A stretch of DNA of 64,000 bases from SKVR01 sp037441525. GTDB taxonomy: Bacteria > Bacteroidota > Bacteroidia > Bacteroidales > UBA7960. The translations under genes were made by a program, and so were the position numbers. This document shows positions 9,287 to 18,372 of this stretch, piece after piece (the first letter of the stretch is position 1; the number at the start of each line of letters is the position of its first letter). Location: contig JBBISA010000004.1 in assembly GCA_037441525.1 (NCBI GenBank), positions 57,449 through 121,448 on the forward strand, read 5' to 3'. The notes under the pieces are model-generated. The model had not been told where the DNA came from, made no database searches, and was given only the letters and a program-made list of their open reading frames with translations.

Positions 9287-11215
9287 TTATTTACGTTTTC
9301 TTGTATCCTGCTGTTGCTTTTGCATATCTTCGAGCCGCTTCATAAAGCCCGATTTCTTTACAGGTTTCTTTTTGTTCTCTTCAATCCGCTGTCTTATCTT
9401 GTCTTCATTAATCATAAAGCGGAAGGCATACATCTGGGCAAAGGTTATTACGTTGGTAAGGAAGTAATAATAGCTTAGTCCGGATGCGAAACTATTAAAT
9501 ACAAACAACAACATTACAGGCATCATATAAAGCATGGTTTTCATGCCGGGCATCTGGGTGCCTGTATCCATCATCTGACTGTTAAGGCGGGTGTATATAA
9601 TGGTCGATGCTGTCATAAGCAATGTAAAAAGACTTACATGGTCGCCATACCATGGAATGGTAAAGGGTAAACTCAGAATTGAATCGTAGGATGAAAGATC
9701 ATCAGCCCAGAGGAATCCCTGTTGCCTGAGCTCAAATGATGCCGGAAAAAATCTGAACATGGCAATAAGTATGGGAAACTGCAGCAACATAGGCACACAG
9801 CCTGCCATAGGGTTTACGCCAGCTTTTTTGTACAGGGCCATTACTGCCTGTTGCTTCTTCATGGCATCCTCTTTCTTGGGGTACTTATTGTTGATGTCGG
9901 CAATCTCGGGTTTCAGTACCCGCATACGGGCCGAAGAAAGATAGGTTTTGTATGCAATGGGGAAGAGTATGATCTTTAACAGGATGGTAAGTATCAGAAT
10001 GATAATTCCATAATTAAGATGGAAGCTGTCGAGATAATTAAATACAGGAATCACAAAATAACGGTTAATCCACCGAAAAAGGGTCCATCCCAGCGGTATT
10101 TGCTGCTCAAGCTTCAGATTGTAAGCCTTGAGGGTGTTGAAATGGTTGGGGCCGAAATAAAACTGAAAAGGAATAGAGTTATTATCGCGACTGTTGTATG
10201 GAACGTCGATATTGGCAGTCATTCTTTTGAGCTGGTCGGTGTAGGTTTCATCGAAAGATGCTTTAGTTACCGATGCTCCGCTAAAACTGTTTCCTGCAAT
10301 TAAGGCCGATGAAAAGAATTGTTGTTTGAAAGAAATCCACTTAACTGCAGTTCTCAGGTTTTCGGTTCCATCTTTGGTTTCGCGCAGGTTGGCTACTTCC
10401 TCGTTCAGGAACATATAATAAACCGTAGAAACGTTCATCTCGTTTTTGCGGCTTTTTTCAAGACGCACAAGGTCTTTCTGCCAAACCATGTTCAGGATGG
10501 TGGTGTTCCCGGCAATAACGTCTTGCATACCTACGGTATTTACCCTGAAACCGATCATGTAATCGTTTCCTTTGAAAGTATATTCGAACTCAATATATTT
10601 TGGATTTTCGGGTGTGTGATTATCAGGATAGGAACGCATAGCAACCACAAGTGAGTCGTTGCCGCTCACCTTTAGATGATTTTTGTTCGGGATTTCCGAT
10701 TTTACAACTGTTTCAAAGAAAAACTGTTGGGTAGAAACCAGGCGGTTAGCTGAATAAAACTGAATGTTGAAAATGTTCTCGTCGCCCGAAAACAATACAA
10801 GGGGCTGTTGTTCCCATGTTTTAAACTCTTTCAGCTCGAGCGATTCAATTCGGCCTCCTTTGTTGGTGAGTGTAAGATTAAAAATTCCGGTTTCAATATT
10901 GATTTTCTGCTCATTGCCCATTGCAGCATTAGCAAAGTAACCAAGCCTGTCCTGAAGCATGGCCTTCCTTGCCGAGTCGGGCAACGACTCATCGGCCTGG
11001 GTAGTACGAATAAGTTCTTCGGCATGTGCGGCCATGGCAGCAGTTTGGGCTTCTTCTTGTCTATTTCGTTCCTGTTCGGCTTGTCGGGCAGCAACAATAC
11101 TATCGTTCTGGCGCTCCATTTTTTCTCTTTCTTCTTTCGAAGGGGCATTCAGGATGCCGAATCCGATCAGGATCACGAATATAAGTACGAGGCCGATTAT
11201 GTTATCTCTGGTCAT
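9287..11215 (-). CDS. yidC: Membrane protein insertase YidC
   Basis: Inserts and folds inner-membrane proteins, alone or with SecYEG. Residues 5-24 are the first membrane helix. A periplasmic beta-sandwich domain (about 100-350) follows a Glu/Gln-rich linker. The conserved 60-kDa inner-membrane domain (about 375-605) contains the helices around GIIILILTILLKIILFP, the Lys-rich cytoplasmic hairpin, and PMAGCVPMLLQFPILIAMFRF. The basic C-terminal tail (KKKPVKKSGF to the end) is typical of ribosome-contacting YidC. The length of 642 is usual for Bacteroidetes. Its own promoter lies about 80 bases upstream. Confidence 0.95.
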   Translation of the reverse strand: MTRDNIIGLVLIFVILIGFGILNAPSKEEREKMERQNDSIVAARQAEQERNRQEEAQTAAMAAHAEELIRTTQADESLPDSARKAMLQDRLGYFANAAMGNEQKINIETGIFNLTLTNKGGRIESLELKEFKTWEQQPLVLFSGDENIFNIQFYSANRLVSTQQFFFETVVKSEIPNKNHLKVSGNDSLVVAMRSYPDNHTPENPKYIEFEYTFKGNDYMIGFRVNTVGMQDVIAGNTTILNMVWQKDLVRLEKSRKNEMNVSTVYYMFLNEEVANLRETKDGTENLRTAVKWISFKQQFFSSALIAGNSFSGASVTKASFDETYTDQLKRMTANIDVPYNSRDNNSIPFQFYFGPNHFNTLKAYNLKLEQQIPLGWTLFRWINRYFVIPVFNYLDSFHLNYGIIILILTILLKIILFPIAYKTYLSSARMRVLKPEIADINNKYPKKEDAMKKQQAVMALYKKAGVNPMAGCVPMLLQFPILIAMFRFFPASFELRQQGFLWADDLSSYDSILSLPFTIPWYGDHVSLFTLLMTASTIIYTRLNSQMMDTGTQMPGMKTMLYMMPVMLLFVFNSFASGLSYYYFLTNVITFAQMYAFRFMINEDKIRQRIEENKKKPVKKSGFMKRLEDMQKQQQDTRKRK

Positions 11216-11293
11216 TCGATGTTTTATTGAAAGGTATTGACTTATAAAGAATTAATTGTTTTCCTGTAAAATGGCTTTTTTTAAAACCGGATG

Positions 11294-11301
11294 CAAAAGT
11301 A
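11294..11301 (-). promoter_or_regulatory. -7 element for yidC
   Basis: TACTTTTG on the minus strand matches TANNTTTG, about 79 bases before the yidC ATG. No clear TTTG is seen 19-21 bases upstream, so only the -7 half is well supported. Confidence 0.5.
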
Positions 11302-11336
11302 CAAAATGTTCCCTAAACCCACTTTATGAATAATGT

Positions 11337-11358
11337 TTAAATCGGGGTTAATCCGGGC
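11337..11358 (-). repeat. Scrap of the interspersed foldback repeat
   Basis: Read on the minus strand, TTAGCCCGGATTAACCCCG resembles the TTAGCCGGGATTAACCC segment near the left end of the full repeat copies. It lies 110 bases from full copy A in the opposite orientation. It is short, so chance cannot be excluded. Confidence 0.35.
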
Positions 11359-11467
11359 TAACCTTTTATTAGACTATACTGTAAATGAATAATCAGGGAC
11401 GAACTGACAGTAAAAATGTCTCATATTGCTTCAGCAGATTATCAACAAAATCTGTCTATTGTCTATT

Positions 11468-11682
11468 TAAAGCCGGATTAATCATTAGGAATGTAATGAA
11501 CTAATGACTTAGCCGGGTTTAACCCCGCTTTGGAAAAACTTAACTTGAAAGCATTTCTGCTAACAAATATTTAGTTTTTCTTTAGCGATTTGTCAAAATT
11601 GAAGTCACATAATCAATAACTAAAAACGTTAATTTTTTAATGACGATCATTAGAAAAAACGGCTAAAGACAAATTTGGGTTA
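11468..11682 (+). repeat. Interspersed foldback repeat, copy A (type I)
   Basis: A full copy of about 215 bp in the long pyrG-yidC intergenic gap (11216-11751), which holds no gene. It starts with a hairpin around TAATCATTAG and CTAATGACTTA, then GGGTTTAACCC. Next comes a long imperfect stem (GAAAAACTTAA with TTTAGTTTTTC), then TTTAGCGATTTGTC, and a last hairpin around TGACGATCATTAG. It ends in GACAAATTTGGGTTA. The ends are an imperfect inverted repeat. It lies downstream of pyrG. No open frame runs through it. Confidence 0.85.
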
Positions 11683-11751
11683 TATTCTTACCAACCCTAT
11701 CAAAACAGGTAAAAATCATTCCCTCAGGGTGTTGTTAAAAATCAATTGAAT

Positions 11752-13395
11752 TTAAATGGCTTTGGATGAGATTTCCAGATTCGAGTTCTTAAACGCCGCT
11801 TTTACAAACTCTACAAATAGAGGATGCGGATTAGCAACAGTACTTCTGTATTCAGGATGGAATTGTACCCCTACAAACCAGGGGTGGTTTTCCAGTTCAA
11901 TAATTTCAACAAGGTTTGAGCCTGGGTTAAAACCAACGGGTTTCATGCCATTTTTCTCGTAAATATCAAGGTATTTGTTGTTGAACTCGAAGCGGTGACG
12001 GTGGCGTTCAGAAATAAATTCCTTTCCATAAAAAGCGGAAACCTTTGAGCCTGGTTTAAGCTTACATTCATAGGCTCCAAGGCGCATGGTGCCTCCCTTT
12101 TTTACGATTTTTTTCTGCTCTTCCATAATGTCGATTACCGGGTGGGGTGTATTGGGGAGCATTTCGGTAGAGTGGGCGTTCTTCATACCCAGCACATTAC
12201 GGGCAAATTCAATGGTGGCACACTGCATTCCCAAACAAATACCAAAGAAAGGGATTTTATGGGTGCGGGCATACTCAATTGCAGTAATTTTGCCTTCAAT
12301 GCCACGTTCGCCAAACCCCGGGGCCACAAGTATTCCGTTTACTTCGCCAAGCACCGACGCTACATTTTTAGGGTTCACATGTTCGGAATGTACCATCTTA
12401 ATATCAACCTTGCAATCGTTGATGGCACCTGCATGAATAAGCGATTCAATGATAGATTTGTAGGCATCCATTAGCTCAACATATTTTCCTACGAGGGCAA
12501 TTTTTACCAGATGCACAGGGTTTTGGAGCCTTTTCAGAAAATCTTCCCAAGCCTTTAGCTCAGGCATGCAGTTGGCGGGCATTTTGGTTTTTTTCAATAC
12601 CTGAAGGTCGAGTTTTTCTTCGCGCATCAGCAAGGGAACCTTGTATATGCTGTCGGTGTCAATAGATTCAATTACACAGGCGGTGCTTACATTGCAAAAA
12701 AGGGCAATCTTACTTCTGATGCCATCATTAAGGGGTTTTTCGGTGCGGCATACCAATATGTCGGGTTGAACCCCATACTCCTGCATGGTTTTTACCGAGT
12801 GCTGGGTAGGTTTTGTTTTTAACTCCTTGGCCGCCGAAAGATAGGGTACCAGTGTTAGGTGAATTACCACACAACGGTTGCCAAGTTCCCAGCGCAACTG
12901 TCGAATGGCCTCAACGTATGGCAGCGATTCAATATCGCCAACGGTTCCTCCTATTTCTGTAATTACAAAATCGAAACGGTTGTCTTCGCCCAACAGCTGA
13001 ATGCAATGCTTTATCTCATCGGTTATATGGGGAATCACCTGAACGGTTTCGCCCAGATAGTCGCCGCGCCTCTCTTTATCAATTACTGACTGATAAATGC
13101 GGCCTGTTGTTACATTGTTGGCCTGCGATGTGGGTACATTCAAAAATCTTTCGTAGTGTCCCAGGTCAAGGTCAGTTTCGGCTCCGTCTTCCGTAACATA
13201 ACATTCGCCATGTTCATAGGGATTGAGCGTGCCAGGGTCGATGTTGATATAAGGGTCGAGTTTCTGGATGGTGGCGGTGTATCCCCTTGCCTGCAGCAGT
13301 TTGGCAAGTGATGCCGAAATAATTCCTTTACCAAGCGACGATGTTACTCCCCCGGTTACAAAAATGTACTTTGTTTTGGATTCTGTGGCGCTCAT
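11752..13395 (-). CDS. pyrG: CTP synthase
   Basis: Converts UTP to CTP with glutamine-derived ammonia. The N-terminal amidoligase domain opens with FVTGGVTSSLGKGI at about residues 12-25, the ATP-binding loop. The C-terminal class I glutaminase domain (about 300-540) has the nucleophile Cys in FFGICLGMQ and the His-Glu pair in VQFHPEYRS. At 547 residues it is full length and uninterrupted. It is monocistronic; repeat copy A lies downstream of it and a degenerate PsiE-like gene lies upstream on the same strand. Confidence 0.97.
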   Translation of the reverse strand: MSATESKTKYIFVTGGVTSSLGKGIISASLAKLLQARGYTATIQKLDPYINIDPGTLNPYEHGECYVTEDGAETDLDLGHYERFLNVPTSQANNVTTGRIYQSVIDKERRGDYLGETVQVIPHITDEIKHCIQLLGEDNRFDFVITEIGGTVGDIESLPYVEAIRQLRWELGNRCVVIHLTLVPYLSAAKELKTKPTQHSVKTMQEYGVQPDILVCRTEKPLNDGIRSKIALFCNVSTACVIESIDTDSIYKVPLLMREEKLDLQVLKKTKMPANCMPELKAWEDFLKRLQNPVHLVKIALVGKYVELMDAYKSIIESLIHAGAINDCKVDIKMVHSEHVNPKNVASVLGEVNGILVAPGFGERGIEGKITAIEYARTHKIPFFGICLGMQCATIEFARNVLGMKNAHSTEMLPNTPHPVIDIMEEQKKIVKKGGTMRLGAYECKLKPGSKVSAFYGKEFISERHRHRFEFNNKYLDIYEKNGMKPVGFNPGSNLVEIIELENHPWFVGVQFHPEYRSTVANPHPLFVEFVKAAFKNSNLEISSKAI

Positions 13396-13635
13396 CTCGA
13401 AAGATAGTTTTTGTGGTAAATAAAGAAATCAAAGCTTGTGGCTTTGATTGGTTTCATGTTTTGTTAAAACAGAATGGGTTCAGGATGTTAATTTCGATTG
13501 CGAAAGTAACAAAAGATTGGCAGACAGGCCGAAAAAATCATCAATTTTTAAATGCTAAAAAACTAACTGTAAATAGCTTGCCGCAAAAAATAAAGGGTAG
13601 GGCAAAAAATATGCGGCTTCGGGCCGCACATTTTC

Positions 13636-14295
13636 CTAATAATCATCATTCTTTTTTTCCTGTATATAACTGCCTGCAGTCTTTTCTGGGGTTGCCGTTG
13701 GTCTTAATTCTTCTGGTTCACGCCTTACCGGGTCACTGTTACTTTCGGTGCTCTGCTCTCTGAGTACCTTTTTTCGCTCAGTAATTTTTGCATTGCTGGC
13801 CGGATCAAACTCAATCTCTTCAATAATTACATCTTTAACTACTTCCTTTTCTTTGGGCCAGAAACATGCTCAGCCAGCCTGTTTTATAAAGTAATAGCCC
13901 AGTGAAAGAGAAATTATCAGGGCTGCTATACCCAGTATTTCAAGTCCTGATTACTTTGAAAAATCCATCAGAATAATTTTCCGGGCTATAGCAATAAGAG
14001 CTACCAGCATTACTGCTTAAACATGAATATCGTGTTTCTTAAAATATACTTTAATGGTATTGAGCAATTCTATGCCTATTAGTACCAACAGGAAAACTCC
14101 AAAAAGGTCAATCAGTACATCGAGATCAAGAATAAAAACATCACTTAGCAATATGCTATTAACTACCATATAACCCAATTGAATGGTGGCTATAATCAGC
14201 AGTACCGACATTAGCGCAATGAGTGTTTTAATTATGTACTTCTCAATAGTTTTCACAATTATATTCATCTGTTTTACTCCATTTGACTGTTCCAT
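13636..14295 (-). pseudogene. PsiE-family membrane protein gene with three in-frame stops
   Basis: The first 92 codons encode a small membrane protein with two predicted helices and the PsiE-like segment LLVLIGIELLNTIKVYFKKHDIHV (residues 69-92). A TAA at 14017-14019 interrupts it. Reading on in the same frame gives AVMLVALIAIARKIILMDFSK, the expected PsiE continuation (22 codons to the next stop), then TAA at 13951-13953. After that comes a third hydrophobic helix (LEILGIAALIISLSLGYYF), a TGA at 13870-13872, and a hydrophilic tail to a final TAG at 13636-13638. No frameshift is needed. The intact gene would encode about 219 residues. PsiE function is not established beyond phosphate-starvation induction in enteric bacteria. 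Confidence 0.75.
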
Positions 14296-14471
14296 AATTG
14301 TGCTTTTTTATTGGGTTAATGTAGGTATTGCCAGAAAGCTGATAACGTGGCCTGTAACTGATCGATTATAAAAATAAGCTTTATCTGCTTCCAATAATAT
14401 TATTAACATCCAATTTCATAGAGTTGTTTACCAGGCATTTCTGTTTATTATTGGACTATTTGTCGCAACCA

Positions 14472-14753
14472 TCAAAAGTTTAATTCTTCCATTACTTCAT
14501 CTTCTTCTTTGGTGACCTGGTTGAGTATCTGAAGCATTTTTTCGTTGGAGATCATCTCTCGCGAAAGCTGTGTTTGCAAAAAGGTTGCATTTGTTGAAAA
14601 ATCATCGACTGGAATTTCCTCTTGAAGGGTAATTTCAATCTGCCTTCCACCGGCTATTTCGAGTGAGATTTTTTTGTTTATAAAGGATACTGAACCAGCC
14701 TGGCTGCTCAAACTTCCCAATACAATGACTGATGCGATCAGATTTTTTTTCAT
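14472..14753 (-). CDS. Small exported hypothetical protein
   Basis: A 93-residue protein with an N-terminal signal-like segment (MKKNLIASVIVLGSLSSQAG). It has a beta-rich middle (ISLEIAGGRQIEITLQEE) and an acidic C-terminus (TKEEDEVMEELNF). No family was recognised. A -7 element and a 12-bp palindrome lie upstream on the same strand, which supports a real, regulated gene. It has no close operon partner. Confidence 0.5.
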   Translation of the reverse strand: MKKNLIASVIVLGSLSSQAGSVSFINKKISLEIAGGRQIEITLQEEIPVDDFSTNATFLQTQLSREMISNEKMLQILNQVTKEEDEVMEELNF

Positions 14754-14847
14754 GATTAAATTAGTTTTATTTTAAATAGAATTAAATTTTTAATAATCAG
14801 ATAATCAATAAAATAACAAGAATTGAATTCCTTATTTTTATTTAGAC

Positions 14848-14855
14848 CAAATTTA
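14848..14855 (-). promoter_or_regulatory. -7 element for the small exported protein
   Basis: TAAATTTG on the minus strand matches TANNTTTG, with a leader of about 95 nt. The surrounding gap 14754-15204 has no gene. Confidence 0.4.
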
Positions 14856-14914
14856 AATAAAACACTGTAAACATGAAACAAAAAAAACAGTAAAGGATTT
14901 TTAATATTTCCAAA

Positions 14915-14926
14915 GCAAACGTTTGC
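14915..14926. promoter_or_regulatory. LacI-type operator-like palindrome
   Basis: GCAAACGTTTGC is a perfect 12-bp palindrome with the central CG and the A-rich/T-rich arms of LacI/PurR-family operators. It lies about 60 bases upstream of the TAAATTTG -7 element. Functional assignment is inference. Confidence 0.35.
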
Positions 14927-15125
14927 GCCGGATTTTTGGAAATTTCCAGCGACCCCTGATAAAAAAGTTAATTATATTGATAATCATTTGTATAAGGTGA
15001 ATCATCTATTTTTAGCCGACATTAACCTTCCGTCTGTTTTCAACTGGTGGTGGCTTTTAAAACTGCTTAAGAGTAATCGGAGTTAATTTTTACCACAGGC
15101 ATTGTTTGGGATGGTCATAAAGCAC

Positions 15126-15158
15126 AACACCCTGCTGGTATAGCCAACAGGGTGCGGG
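15126..15158 (-). terminator. Hairpin after the serpin gene
   Basis: CACCCTGCTGG and CCAACAGGGTG pair around a TATAG loop about 50 bases beyond the serpin stop. No strong T run follows on the minus strand, so termination efficiency is uncertain. Confidence 0.5.
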
Positions 15159-15204
15159 GAGATAAAAAATGGATGTTGTAATAATTATTGAAGTATTAAC
15201 AGGC

Positions 15205-16431
15205 TTAGAGTGCTGGATCAACTACCTGGCCAATAAACATAAGGGTATTGGTAGTGCGCTCGCGTATGGCAAAAACAAAAGGTTTGTTAATCAAGGCAGA
15301 AGGAGGAAGGCTATCCCTGGTAAAAGCAATGGTGGTTACTGCTGCCGCTTCGGTACCTTCTTCATTAACATTCACAAAAGTGTTTTGTTTCACAAAATCA
15401 ATCCAGATAAACTCATCGGAAATGGCACTGAAATTTGCGTACTGTTCACTAAATGCATCTGCCATGCCCATCTTAATCAAAACATCATTAAGTTCCTTTT
15501 CATATTCAAATTTGAATTTTGGCAGATACACATGCAAGTTGCTCCAGGTAGTCTGGCTATCGAGCCCGCGAGTTATCTGATGCCACATTTCAGGGCCAAA
15601 GCTTTTGTAGAACACATTGAGTGTTTGGGAAGGAACAACCACTACCATTGAAAAATTTTTGCGGCCATAGGGCAGCTCAACAGCCATATAATCGGGGGTT
15701 TGGTGCATCATTACTCCCACTTCACTAATCATGGTAGGGATGTTTTTTTGCTGGCCACTATCAAGAGTGAAAGGCATAGATGTGGTTTTTGATTTATCGA
15801 ACTGTCTGGTCCAGTTGCCTTTAAAATAAAGAGCATTTAACAGGAACATTACCATTTGCGATTCAATTTCTTCAAGCACTTTAGTGACCTTCTGGTTGGT
15901 GTTGCTGGCAGCCCACTGGTTAATTGCCTGAAGGGCTGATGGGAGCCTGAAATCCAGCGCCTGTACCTGGGCGTTGAAATCGGTTTTCAGGACGTTCACA
16001 TAGTTGGGCCGTACCATAAAATCGTTGCTGTAAAACATGGCATTTGCAAGGGCCAGCGTTACTTTTTTGTCGGCGCTTAGCAATTGGTTTACTAAGCTTT
16101 TGCAGGCATTGTTTATTTCGCTCAGATCAGCACCGGCGGCATAGCCCAGCATATCCCTCATCTGGTTGTAGGTTTCCCCTTTGGCACCGTTGAGCGCCAT
16201 GGTTAAGGCAATGGTGGCACTGAGGGGCGACAGCATAAGGTTCTTGGGTTCGTCGAGGGCAGTTTTTACAAACAGGTCCACTCCAAAGGTATTACCTGCA
16301 TTGATCACTTCACCCGATTTGGTGGTAAGTTCAATGGGTTTGGGCTGCATATCGGGGCCATCGTTAATGGTATCGCAGGCTACAATACCTGTAGCCACCA
16401 TAATTGCCAATACTTTTATCAGGTTTTTCAT
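15205..16431 (-). CDS. Serpin-family protease inhibitor, predicted lipoprotein
   Basis: Serpins trap serine or cysteine proteases by cleavage of an exposed loop. The protein has a lipobox (GIVAC, Cys19), so it should be anchored to a membrane after export. The serpin fold covers about 45-408, with landmarks NALYFKGNWTRQF, KPFVFAIRERTTNTLMFIGQV and the hinge EEGTEAAAVTT. The reactive loop aligns with antitrypsin so that Asp373-Ser374 fall at P1-P1', with Arg372 at P2. The length of 408 is normal. It stands alone, and targets are unknown. If the loop is shifted by one, Arg would be P1 and the inhibitor trypsin-like. Confidence 0.9.
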   Translation of the reverse strand: MKNLIKVLAIMVATGIVACDTINDGPDMQPKPIELTTKSGEVINAGNTFGVDLFVKTALDEPKNLMLSPLSATIALTMALNGAKGETYNQMRDMLGYAAGADLSEINNACKSLVNQLLSADKKVTLALANAMFYSNDFMVRPNYVNVLKTDFNAQVQALDFRLPSALQAINQWAASNTNQKVTKVLEEIESQMVMFLLNALYFKGNWTRQFDKSKTTSMPFTLDSGQQKNIPTMISEVGVMMHQTPDYMAVELPYGRKNFSMVVVVPSQTLNVFYKSFGPEMWHQITRGLDSQTTWSNLHVYLPKFKFEYEKELNDVLIKMGMADAFSEQYANFSAISDEFIWIDFVKQNTFVNVNEEGTEAAAVTTIAFTRDSLPPSALINKPFVFAIRERTTNTLMFIGQVVDPAL

Positions 16432-16548
16432 CTGTAAATAATTTTTAGTTCAAGGTCGGATAGCTTGTTCCGTCTTTACGGAAGAACCCCATGGTTACTA
16501 TTTTGGCTTCGCCGAGCTCGTAAACTCGGTTCATTGGTGTTTGTGTTT

Positions 16549-16767
16549 TTTCGCTAACATGTTCGTTTCAAAATTACCTATTTTTCGTTTATAAGGGTTA
16601 ATGTCAGGCTTCCATAGGTGCCCTGGAGATCAGCAACTCCGGTTGCGGCTATGAGCAGTGGCGGGTTTCGAAGCTGCATCTGTATCCCACGTGCCTAACT
16701 TGCTGCGAGACGAGACGTCGAATACGCTACAAACCCCGCCATTGCTTATGAGCCGTTGTTAGCGAAA
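16549..16767. repeat. 219-bp imperfect palindrome with attC-like features
   Basis: The outer ends are a perfect 11-bp inverted repeat, TTTCGCTAACA (16549-16559) and TGTTAGCGAAA (16757-16767). Further in, CGGCTATGAGCAGTGGCGGG (16646-16665) pairs imperfectly with CCCGCCATTGCTTATGAGCCG (16735-16755; one base more than its partner). GCCTAAC, a classical attC core sequence, lies between them at 16693-16699. The element begins a few bases after the stop of the lipoprotein gene transcribed toward it, the position an attC site has in a gene cassette. A MITE is the main alternative. The gap 16432-16772 has no gene. Confidence 0.5.
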
Positions 16768-16772
16768 GTTGT

Positions 16773-17987
16773 TTATTGCCATTTTATTTTTTTTGTATAT
16801 GTGGGAGTTGTAGTGTTATTCTCATAATATTCAATAGTAGCATTACCTGATGATTCCAAATGTATCAGCATACTCATTAATTCATTTTGTCTCTGTGAAT
16901 TTATTGTAAACCCATTGGGATACTCATTTATCAATTCCCATCCCGTAACTGGTCCACCAATCGTGATGTTAGAACCAATAAACTTAATCTTTAGTGTTTT
17001 ATTTAATGGAATTATCGCTGCAACAGAATATGGAGCTGCTTGATAAATCGTATCTGAAGGAACTAAAATATTTTTGATTTTACCATCGGGAGCCATTACT
17101 GGGTCAGGCGATGCAATAGAAGGATAGGTAAAATTAGTGTATAAGTTATTACTATATTTCTCTTGAAATATTGCAATATACTTTTCAAAATTTGGAATTG
17201 AAACAGTTTGGCCAAGGTCTGTATATCTTTTCTCAATATTTTTACGAATATCAATGAGATTTAATTGTGAGATATTGAATAGTAATGTATCTATCAATTT
17301 TCTATTTGAAATTAATCCATCCGTTGCAAAGTCGGAAGACAAATTCGAAAGAAGTTGAGTTAATTCAGCTGTCAGAGTTGATCGTTCATTCCAAATCATC
17401 GTATATCTCTGCAAAATTATTGAGAACGACAAAAGAACTGCGTTATAATCTTCTTTTGCTGAAATATCTAGGTTGTCAAAATCTTTATCAAATGAATCTG
17501 TTATACTTAAAAAAGATAAAAACTCTGATTTTGCTTGTGTATTTGCATCTTTAAAACTCTTTCCATTAGAAACCAGATTCTCAATTCTACCTTTTATTAA
17601 ATGTGTTAAAACATTAATATTGACAGATTCTTTAGCTGTTAAATCTGATATAGCTTGTAAAGACAGTGTAGCACTAGACAATTCACCATATATCTCGCTA
17701 AAATAAAATCCATTCGCAGTAAGTAATGCCAGATTTGAATTTAGCTCAATATTGTTCAAATTAAAACTACCATCATCACTCACAATTGAAGTTGTAAATG
17801 ATTTTCCTGTTTGTCCAAGACTTGAATTTAACTCGTTAAGAGTAATATTTGTACCGGTAACTAATGGCCCTTTTTGAGCCTTACCATTAAATGTGTAAAT
17901 CTTTGAATTTTCGGTATCTTTTTTACAAGATATTAATAATCCAACTATAAATCCAAGTAACAAAATGCTATTTTTTTTCATAATCAT
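16773..17987 (-). CDS. Uncharacterised AT-rich lipoprotein gene
   Basis: A 404-residue exported lipoprotein with signal and lipobox LLISC (Cys21) followed by KKDTEN. An N-terminal beta-sandwich-like stretch (about 30-110: FNGKAQKGPLVTGT, then DGSFNLNNIEL) precedes a mostly helical middle (about 115-290). The C-terminus (about 295-404) looks beta-rich. No family was recognised with confidence. Codon use is visibly more AT-rich than in the serpin or pyrG, and the gene ends against a large attC-like palindrome. Together these suggest recent acquisition, possibly as a cassette. Function unknown. Confidence 0.75.
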   Translation of the reverse strand: MIMKKNSILLLGFIVGLLISCKKDTENSKIYTFNGKAQKGPLVTGTNITLNELNSSLGQTGKSFTTSIVSDDGSFNLNNIELNSNLALLTANGFYFSEIYGELSSATLSLQAISDLTAKESVNINVLTHLIKGRIENLVSNGKSFKDANTQAKSEFLSFLSITDSFDKDFDNLDISAKEDYNAVLLSFSIILQRYTMIWNERSTLTAELTQLLSNLSSDFATDGLISNRKLIDTLLFNISQLNLIDIRKNIEKRYTDLGQTVSIPNFEKYIAIFQEKYSNNLYTNFTYPSIASPDPVMAPDGKIKNILVPSDTIYQAAPYSVAAIIPLNKTLKIKFIGSNITIGGPVTGWELINEYPNGFTINSQRQNELMSMLIHLESSGNATIEYYENNTTTPTYTKKIKWQ

Positions 17988-18015
17988 TTCGAGTTTAATT
18001 TATTTGGTTTGGTTA

Positions 18016-18372
18016 TCAATTTTCGCTAACTATCTGATAAGTATAATATCCTTTTTTAAGAGGTGTTGCTCCCACATAATCGATGGGGATCATCCGGTAA
18101 ATTTTACCATCTATCACTGCTTCAATATATCCATATCCATAGGCCCTGTTAAAATCGCGATAGGCCGATTTGACACCGGCAGGCAGATCGCCCACTTCCC
18201 ATAGTTCGTCGCCGGGTGATACCTTCAAACTTGCATAGTCGAAGGTGCTATTGTTTTCAACTCTTATAAAAACATTTGTTTTATAGTCAGGGTCTTTGGT
18301 GCAGCCTGCTATTATTACGAAAAGGATGGCAATCAGAAAAACGTTTTTCATAGCTTGCAGATTGGTTTTCAT
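18016..18372 (-). CDS. Small hypothetical lipoprotein
   Basis: A 118-residue protein with a lipobox IIAGC followed by TKDPDYKTN. A second in-frame ATG seven codons in (18351) gives a more usual signal peptide and may be the true start. The mature part is beta-rich (VFIRVENNSTFDYASLKVSPG) and looks like a single small domain. No family was recognised. It precedes the AT-rich lipoprotein gene by 28 bases on the same strand, so the two could be cotranscribed. The 405-bp gap upstream (18373-18777) shows no gene, repeat or clear promoter. Confidence 0.6.
   Translation of the reverse strand: MKTNLQAMKNVFLIAILFVIIAGCTKDPDYKTNVFIRVENNSTFDYASLKVSPGDELWEVGDLPAGVKSAYRDFNRAYGYGYIEAVIDGKIYRMIPIDYVGATPLKKGYYTYQIVSEN

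Noticed and set aside
13341..13763. A 140-codon plus-strand frame over the pyrG promoter and PsiE remnant
   Set aside because: No signal peptide, motif or ribosome-binding context; the minus strand reads as a degraded PsiE tail.
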